Source: Dehalococcoidia bacterium LH_S1 (lineage in GTDB: Bacteria > Chloroflexota > Dehalococcoidia > SZUA-161 > SpSt-899). Taken from it: DNA of 9,295 nt. The position numbers and the translations under genes are program-made. The notes under the pieces were generated by a model, which worked only from the letters and a program-made list of their open reading frames with translations, was not told the DNA's origin and did no database searches. Below, piece after piece: positions 5,632 to 9,295 of the stretch; the stretch's first letter is position 1, and each line of letters begins with the position of its first letter. The DNA is taken from assembly GCA_023660035.1 (NCBI GenBank), contig JAGXOF010000034.1, forward strand, positions 1 to 9,295, written 5' to 3'.

Positions 5632-5885
5632 CTAGTATCTAGTCTCTAAAATGGCTTGAATGAGCTTTCTTGTCAGGGGATAATAGATGCATGGCAGGAA
5701 TAACATGGCGAGCTTATGACGTGAAACCCCATCGGTAACAGGTAAGTTTTCCAAAAAAGTTCTCTCAGTGGCGCGCGTATGAGTCTGGTTTGAAAACCGG
5801 GCTGCTCTCCGTTTTCCAAGGAACCTGAGGGGTCCTAACACATGTTTGACAATTGGGTCTGAAAACAGGTTCAAAATACCTCTTT
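5632..5885 (-). pseudogene. Decayed C-terminal fragment of IS4/IS1634-like transposase
   Basis: On the minus strand this stretch encodes NLFSDPIVKH, identical to residues in the transposase fragment at the right end of the window. The DNA at 5833-5885 matches 8786-8838 at 51 of 53 positions. A shorter, weaker match (GCAGGAAT plus CATGGC, 5694-5712 versus 8736-8757) suggests the end of the same element, but the spacing between the two blocks differs by about 90 nt, so one copy has an insertion or deletion. Homology to the transposase stops at about 5885, where upstream sequence becomes unrelated. No catalytic residues are left; it is a dead remnant. An 80-residue frame read through it is not expected to be a protein. 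Confidence 0.65.
5833..5885. repeat. 53-bp direct repeat, left copy (IS-derived)
   Basis: Matches 8786-8838 in the same orientation with two mismatches. It corresponds to transposase codons for RGILNLFSDPIVKH on the minus strand. It is part of the left transposase remnant. Confidence 0.9.
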
Positions 5886-6268
5886 TAAGCCTCTGTTTGT
5901 CATCACATCGGCCTTTAGCCCAAGTTTACCACTTGTTGGGCCGTGGGCTTTCAGGTAGCTTCGATTGTGGCTAATTTCGAAACTGAGTGCTCACTGTAGT
6001 GCCCAATATCAATTATGGCCAAAGCCATGCGTCTTACACGGGGGAGTGTAGTAGTATTGTTGGCCCCTGATGTTGCGATGCGTTGGCAAGGTCGCCTGGG
6101 GCGGTAATTCTTCGGCACCTGGCTGCCGGTCCAGTCCAGCAGCCAGCACAAGAACTTGACAAGAACTGAGGAAGGTTGTATCATTTTACTACCATCGGTT
6201 TGTCCGAAAACGACTGAACCAATACATTAATTCTAGCGTAAGCATTACGTGTAGAGGAAGCGGATGTG
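5886..6268. other. Intergenic stretch without a recognisable gene
   Basis: About 380 bp between the transposase remnant and the glycosyltransferase. Both strands contain only short or unrecognisable frames; the longest (minus strand, 6184-5951, 77 codons) has no ribosome binding site I can see and no family resemblance. A GCCCAA/TTGGGC inverted repeat lies near 5919-5942. The stretch next to an IS fragment may be further decayed mobile DNA, but I cannot show this. A ribosome binding site for the next gene (GAGGAAG, 6254-6260) is at its right end. Confidence 0.5.
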
Positions 6269-7348
6269 ATGACACTACTGGTAACCACTGCTGAGCGCTC
6301 AGGCATTGACCGATACAGCCAAGAGCTAGCCACAAGGCTGCGTGTGGCGACATTAGAAACTCAACGCTATCGCCCGCTTAAGGAGTCGCTTAACCTCCTT
6401 TATACGCTGATAAAGTTCTCCCATACCATTCACTTCCCCGACCAGCATTTTGCCCGGTATGGCCTTTTGTTCAGAAACCCATTTATAATTACCGTTCACG
6501 ACCTGGTCAGGATATGCTTTCCGTTTGCTACAGAAAGTAGGCGGAACCGGGTCGGGCTAAAGCTGGATATTTTAGGACTCAAGCGAGCCCGGCACATAAT
6601 TGCCGTTTCTGCCTGCACCAAAAAGGACTTGGTACAGCTTCTGGGCATACCGGCCAGGAAGATCACTGTAATCTATAACGGAGTTGACCATAGCGTATTC
6701 AAGCCTGTGTCAGGCAGGCAGCTTAAATCCCCGTATCTGCTCTATGTAGGTTCAGAGCGGCCAAGAAAGAACCTGGGTGTGCTGCTGCAAGCTTTTGCGA
6801 TGTTGAAAAGGGAGGACGGTGCCCTGGCCGGTTTGAAGCTGGTAAAGGTGGGGATTGCAGGGCGTGCGGATGAGTTCCGGGGGGCGACAATTTCGGAGGT
6901 AAGACGCCTTGGGCTGGGGAACGAGGTTATCCTTGCTGGGTACGTATCTGACAAAGAGTTGGCACGTTATTACTCCTCTGCTCTGGTTCTGGTTATGCCC
7001 TCGCATTATGAAGGCTTCGGCTTGCCTGTTGTTGAGGCGATGGCTTGTGGCTGTCCCGTAATCGCTTCGAATACCCCATCACTACAGGAAGTAGCTGGTG
7101 ATGCTGGGTGGTTCTTTTCACCAGATGATTCTGCTGAGCTGGCACACCTTATACATCAACTGGCAACTCAGCCAGATCTTCGCCATGACTTGATTGAAAG
7201 GGGTTTCAGGAGAGCGAAGTCCTTCTCCTGGGAGAGAACAGCTGCGGAGACACAGCAAGTGTATGACATGGTACTGTCTAAGCCCGGCCAGATAGACAAC
7301 GCCTCAGAAAACCATGTCGATAGACTCCAATCCTGGAGTGGAAGGTAA
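6269..7348 (+). CDS. GT4-family glycosyltransferase
   Basis: A 359-residue GT-B fold glycosyltransferase of family GT4. The N-terminal half is the acceptor domain, with ITVHDL (74-79) and a later IIAVSACTKKDL region near 110-121 typical of the family. The C-terminal half starts with YLLYVGSERPRKNL (156-169), the sugar-nucleotide phosphate-binding segment, and carries the EX7E motif in EGFGLPVVE (Glu248 and Glu256), followed by GCPVIAS (261-267). Family members move a sugar from a nucleotide donor onto lipids, polysaccharides or proteins at the cytoplasmic face; donor and acceptor cannot be read from sequence. The N-terminus is short, with GID in place of the usual Gly-rich loop. GAGGAAG at 6254-6260 serves the ATG at 6269; a GTG one codon earlier is equally possible. 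No other cell-envelope genes flank it and it is bracketed by IS pieces. Confidence 0.88.
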   Translation: MTLLVTTAERSGIDRYSQELATRLRVATLETQRYRPLKESLNLLYTLIKFSHTIHFPDQHFARYGLLFRNPFIITVHDLVRICFPFATESRRNRVGLKLDILGLKRARHIIAVSACTKKDLVQLLGIPARKITVIYNGVDHSVFKPVSGRQLKSPYLLYVGSERPRKNLGVLLQAFAMLKREDGALAGLKLVKVGIAGRADEFRGATISEVRRLGLGNEVILAGYVSDKELARYYSSALVLVMPSHYEGFGLPVVEAMACGCPVIASNTPSLQEVAGDAGWFFSPDDSAELAHLIHQLATQPDLRHDLIERGFRRAKSFSWERTAAETQQVYDMVLSKPGQIDNASENHVDRLQSWSGR

Positions 7349-7451
7349 TGAAACCAAATGGGAACTCTAGCAGACCACTACATCTGAGACTGTAGCCAGA
7401 GGATGGGATGCTACCAAATAGGGAAATAACTTGCAAAGGAGGATTCCAAAA

Positions 7452-7898
7452 ATGGCAGAGGTAAATAATATGCTGATTGTGGTAAACAGCGGTACTGACA
7501 AAGCATACAACCACTATGCTTCCTATGTGATTGCTTTTATGGCCAAGCAAGTGGCTAAGATTAACAGTGTTACTATCTACTATGGCCCTTACGGCGTTGC
7601 TGCGACCAGGAAAGGTGAACTGGCCAAGCTGGGTATCACAAGCGAAATAAAAGACCTGATTGCCGGCCAGATCGAAGGGCTTTCCGCTTCCGATTTGCCT
7701 GACACCCTGGAAATGCTAGCTCGCTTTGAGAAGGAGAATGTGGGAGTCAATATCGTCTCCTGTGGAACATTCCATGTAATAGATGGCGCCGGTAAAACCA
7801 TAGATGACAAGTCAGGGATTGAGGACTTCATCATCCCTGTTACGCTGCCTCAAGCTGCAGATGCAATAATGAAGGCAGACAAGGTTATCAACCTGTAG
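7452..7898 (+). CDS. DsrE/DsrF-like family protein
   Basis: A 148-residue soluble protein with the DsrE-like alternating fold: a first strand LIVVNSG (8-14), a helix, a second strand VTIYYGPYGV (40-49), a later strand VNIVSCGTF (99-107) with the single cysteine Cys104, and a closing helix QAADAIMKAD (134-143). Proteins of this family include sulfur-carrier subunits (DsrE, TusD) and many small proteins of unknown role in anaerobes. Cys104 lies where a sulfur-carrying Cys is often found, but sulfur transfer here is inference. The ATG at 7452 is chosen because AAAGGAGG lies at 7436-7442 with a 9-nt spacer; a TTG at 7431 overlaps that site and cannot be the start. Another 11-bp inverted repeat (7405-7415 and 7910-7920) flanks the gene. 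Confidence 0.78.
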   Translation: MAEVNNMLIVVNSGTDKAYNHYASYVIAFMAKQVAKINSVTIYYGPYGVAATRKGELAKLGITSEIKDLIAGQIEGLSASDLPDTLEMLARFEKENVGVNIVSCGTFHVIDGAGKTIDDKSGIEDFIIPVTLPQAADAIMKADKVINL

Positions 7899-8107
7899 AA
7901 GAGTAATACGGTAGCATCCCCTTCCCAGGCGTAAGATAGGAGGCTTGAAAGCAGGCCTTATGTTTGCGGTCTTGAGAAATCAAGGAAGGCTAATAATCTT
8001 TACGGGCGTTGCCCGAGTGATGTCGACGGTGCGAATGTATCCAAGACCATTCAGAGTGCAAAAGCGATAAAGACGAAGTTGGGCAAAGTTCCAGCAAAGG
8101 AGTATTC

Positions 8108-8614
8108 ATGATCGAAGCTGTATGCTTTGACATGGGGGATACCCTGGTTGCTGAGGATAGTGTGGTTCACGACAGCTTCGGGGGATCCATTACTGCTGAT
8201 GTAATAGAGGGGGTAGTTGGTGTTTTGCAGGCTATAAAAGAAAGCGGGTTGAAGACGGCCATAATCGCTAACGGAGACAGCAGTGGCACAGGGAATATTA
8301 TCGACTATTGTGGCTTGGGGGAGTATTTCGATGCCATAGTGATCTCCGATGAAGTTGGGGTTGAGAAACCAGCCAAAGGGATATTCGAGGCTGCATTAAA
8401 GGAACTGGGGGTTAGAGCGGAGAACGCAATTATGGTTGGCAACAGGATCGATGCTGACATTGTTGGGGCAAATAAAATGGGGATGATAAGTGTGTGGTTC
8501 AAGTGGAACAATCGCTATGGCGAAACTGTAAGTAGTGAGGAGGAGAAACCTTATTTTACGATAAACGTACTCTACCAATTGCTTAGCATATTAACTTTCC
8601 CTCGGTCTACATAA
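8108..8614 (+). CDS. Small HAD-like hydrolase family protein
   Basis: A 168-residue HAD-superfamily protein. Motif I is FDMGDTL (7-13) with nucleophile Asp8, but the usual second Asp at +2 is Gly10. Motif II falls in AIIANGD (51-57) with Asn in place of the common Ser/Thr, motif III is Lys87 in EKPAKG (86-91), and motif IV is VGNRIDAD (110-117) with Asp115 and Asp117. Only about 20 residues separate motif I from the next helix, so the C1 cap is almost absent. HAD proteins are mostly phosphatases; loss of the +2 acid/base Asp is seen in several subfamilies and may mean a different or weak activity. The C-terminal 25 residues look unlike the core fold. AAAGGAG at 8096-8102 gives a 5-nt spacer to ATG. 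It follows the DsrE-like gene by 209 nt. Confidence 0.78.
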   Translation: MIEAVCFDMGDTLVAEDSVVHDSFGGSITADVIEGVVGVLQAIKESGLKTAIIANGDSSGTGNIIDYCGLGEYFDAIVISDEVGVEKPAKGIFEAALKELGVRAENAIMVGNRIDADIVGANKMGMISVWFKWNNRYGETVSSEEEKPYFTINVLYQLLSILTFPRST

Positions 8615-8674
8615 AATGTTAGGGGGCATTTATTAGCTATGGCATAGCTGCTTCATATCGAACCTCTACGATGC

Positions 8675-9295
8675 TTACCAACACTTAACGCTGAAAGAGC
8701 CAAACATAATCTGTGTTAGGCAGATTAAATAACTTGCAGGAATGATACATGGCCGAGCCTCGAACACGAAAGGAACGAAAAGACCTCCTAACCCATGTTT
8801 GACAATTGGGTCTGAAAACAGATTCAAAATACCTCTTTCCTCCATCTCAACCACATGGATGGTACGCAACGCTTCCAGCGCTGCCTCACGTGATAAGTTA
8901 CTGCCCGCTGCCTTTAGCTTTTTCTCTATTGCTCGCTCCAGCAGGAAGGCCAGCGCCGCCCCAAAAATGTGCCCTTTTACTCGACTATCGTCACGGTGGT
9001 AAATAGGCCGCATCTCGATCACGTCCTTCAGGCAGCGGAAGGCCTTCTCTACTTCGCTCAGGTCTTTGTAGGCTTCCACTGCTTCTACTGGGGTGAGCCC
9101 TTGTTCCTCTGTCTGGATCAAGTACTCCCCTTCATAGGCTTCCTCACGCTCCAGGTTAGGGTGCTCAAAGTAGTGGAATTTCCCTTCCTTTATCTCCCAA
9201 CCATAGTAACGTTGACCATGATTGCGAGAGAGAATCCGAGTTGCCGCTGCTGCAATCCTCTGCGGCGCTTTCAGTTTGCCCTCCGCCACGCCCTT
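8675..9295 (-). mobile_element. IS4/IS1634-like transposase, C-terminal part, cut by window edge
   Basis: A minus-strand frame entering at the right edge and stopping at 8675 (207 codons visible). It shows the end of a DDE transposase: EGEYLIQTEE, then AYKDLSEVEKAFRCLK, which fits the Y-(2)-R-(3)-E-(6)-K signature with Leu in place of Arg; the third catalytic acid is the Glu encoded at about 9047-9049. EMRPIYH and a helix with RVKGHIFG follow, as in IS1634-type enzymes. The catalytic N-terminal part and inverted repeat are outside the window. After SDPIVKHGLG the tail appears unrelated to the left copy, and a spacing change of about 90 nt relative to that copy suggests that this end is damaged or rearranged. 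It transcribes toward the HAD-like gene. Confidence 0.8.
8786..8838. repeat. 53-bp direct repeat, right copy (IS-derived)
   Basis: Same-orientation match to 5833-5885 with two mismatches, lying inside the transposase frame. It shows that the two mobile-element pieces flanking the glycosyltransferase, DsrE-like and HAD-like genes come from the same element type. Confidence 0.9.

Noticed and set aside
5951..6184. 77-codon minus-strand frame
   Set aside because: No ribosome binding site, no recognised motif, and it sits next to decayed IS DNA.
7431..7451. TTG start adding seven residues to the DsrE-like protein
   Set aside because: The added codons overlap the Shine-Dalgarno sequence that serves the ATG at 7452.
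7960..8070. 36-codon plus-strand frame between the DsrE-like and HAD-like genes
   Set aside because: AGGAGG lies 16 nt upstream, too far, and an upstream in-frame TTG is too close; composition is not protein-like.
8635..8649. 15-bp palindrome AGCTATGGCATAGCT after the HAD-like gene
   Set aside because: No T-run follows and no second copy was seen; it could be a weak terminator or chance.
1..9295. tRNA, rRNA, CRISPR array or known riboswitch
   Set aside because: No cloverleaf, regular spaced repeats or conserved riboswitch core seen by eye on either strand.

Overview
The window looks bacterial. It has strong Shine-Dalgarno sequences, sigma70-type promoters and ATG/GTG starts. Gene content suggests an anaerobe: a secreted FmdE-family lipoprotein, a TsaA/TrmO protein, a radical SAM protein with a Cys-rich C-terminus and a DsrE-like protein. 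A Chloroflexota/Dehalococcoidia-like subsurface bacterium would fit, but that placement is inference; there is no rRNA or marker gene to test it. The left part (about 1-5600) is AT-rich. The right part (about 6000-9295) looks GC-richer and is edged by insertion-sequence material.

Left block (1-5608), all on the plus strand: a TrmO-like gene, an FmdE-like lipoprotein, a 50-residue Cys/Gly-rich membrane miniprotein, an exported TPR protein, a paralogous 55-residue miniprotein, a perfect 12-bp stem-loop, a radical SAM protein, and an overlapping multi-pass membrane protein. Five copies of one palindrome (best form TTGCAACTAGTTGCAA) lie upstream of trmO, of a tiny unassigned reading frame, of the FmdE-like gene and of each miniprotein gene. 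At both miniprotein genes the palindrome overlaps the -10 box of a TTGACA-N17-TATNNT promoter in almost the same register. This looks like a small local regulon under one dimeric repressor that is not encoded here. The two miniprotein units (promoter, operator, ribosome binding site, gene) are diverged copies of one cassette.

Right block (5609-9295): a decayed fragment of an IS4/IS1634-like transposase on the minus strand, a stretch with no recognisable gene, then a GT4 glycosyltransferase, a DsrE-like protein and a small capless HAD-like protein on the plus strand, and finally the C-terminal third or so of an IS4/IS1634-like transposase on the minus strand that runs off the window. The two transposase pieces share a 53-bp segment (51 of 53 identical) in the same orientation and bracket the three genes.

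How the left block works is not known. One hypothesis: the regulon makes envelope proteins (FmdE lipoprotein, Cys miniproteins, TPR scaffold) for handling a metal or cofactor, with the radical SAM and membrane proteins as maturation or transport partners. The main undescribed element is the pair of miniproteins with invariant Cys2, Cys16 and Cys20, together with their shared operator.
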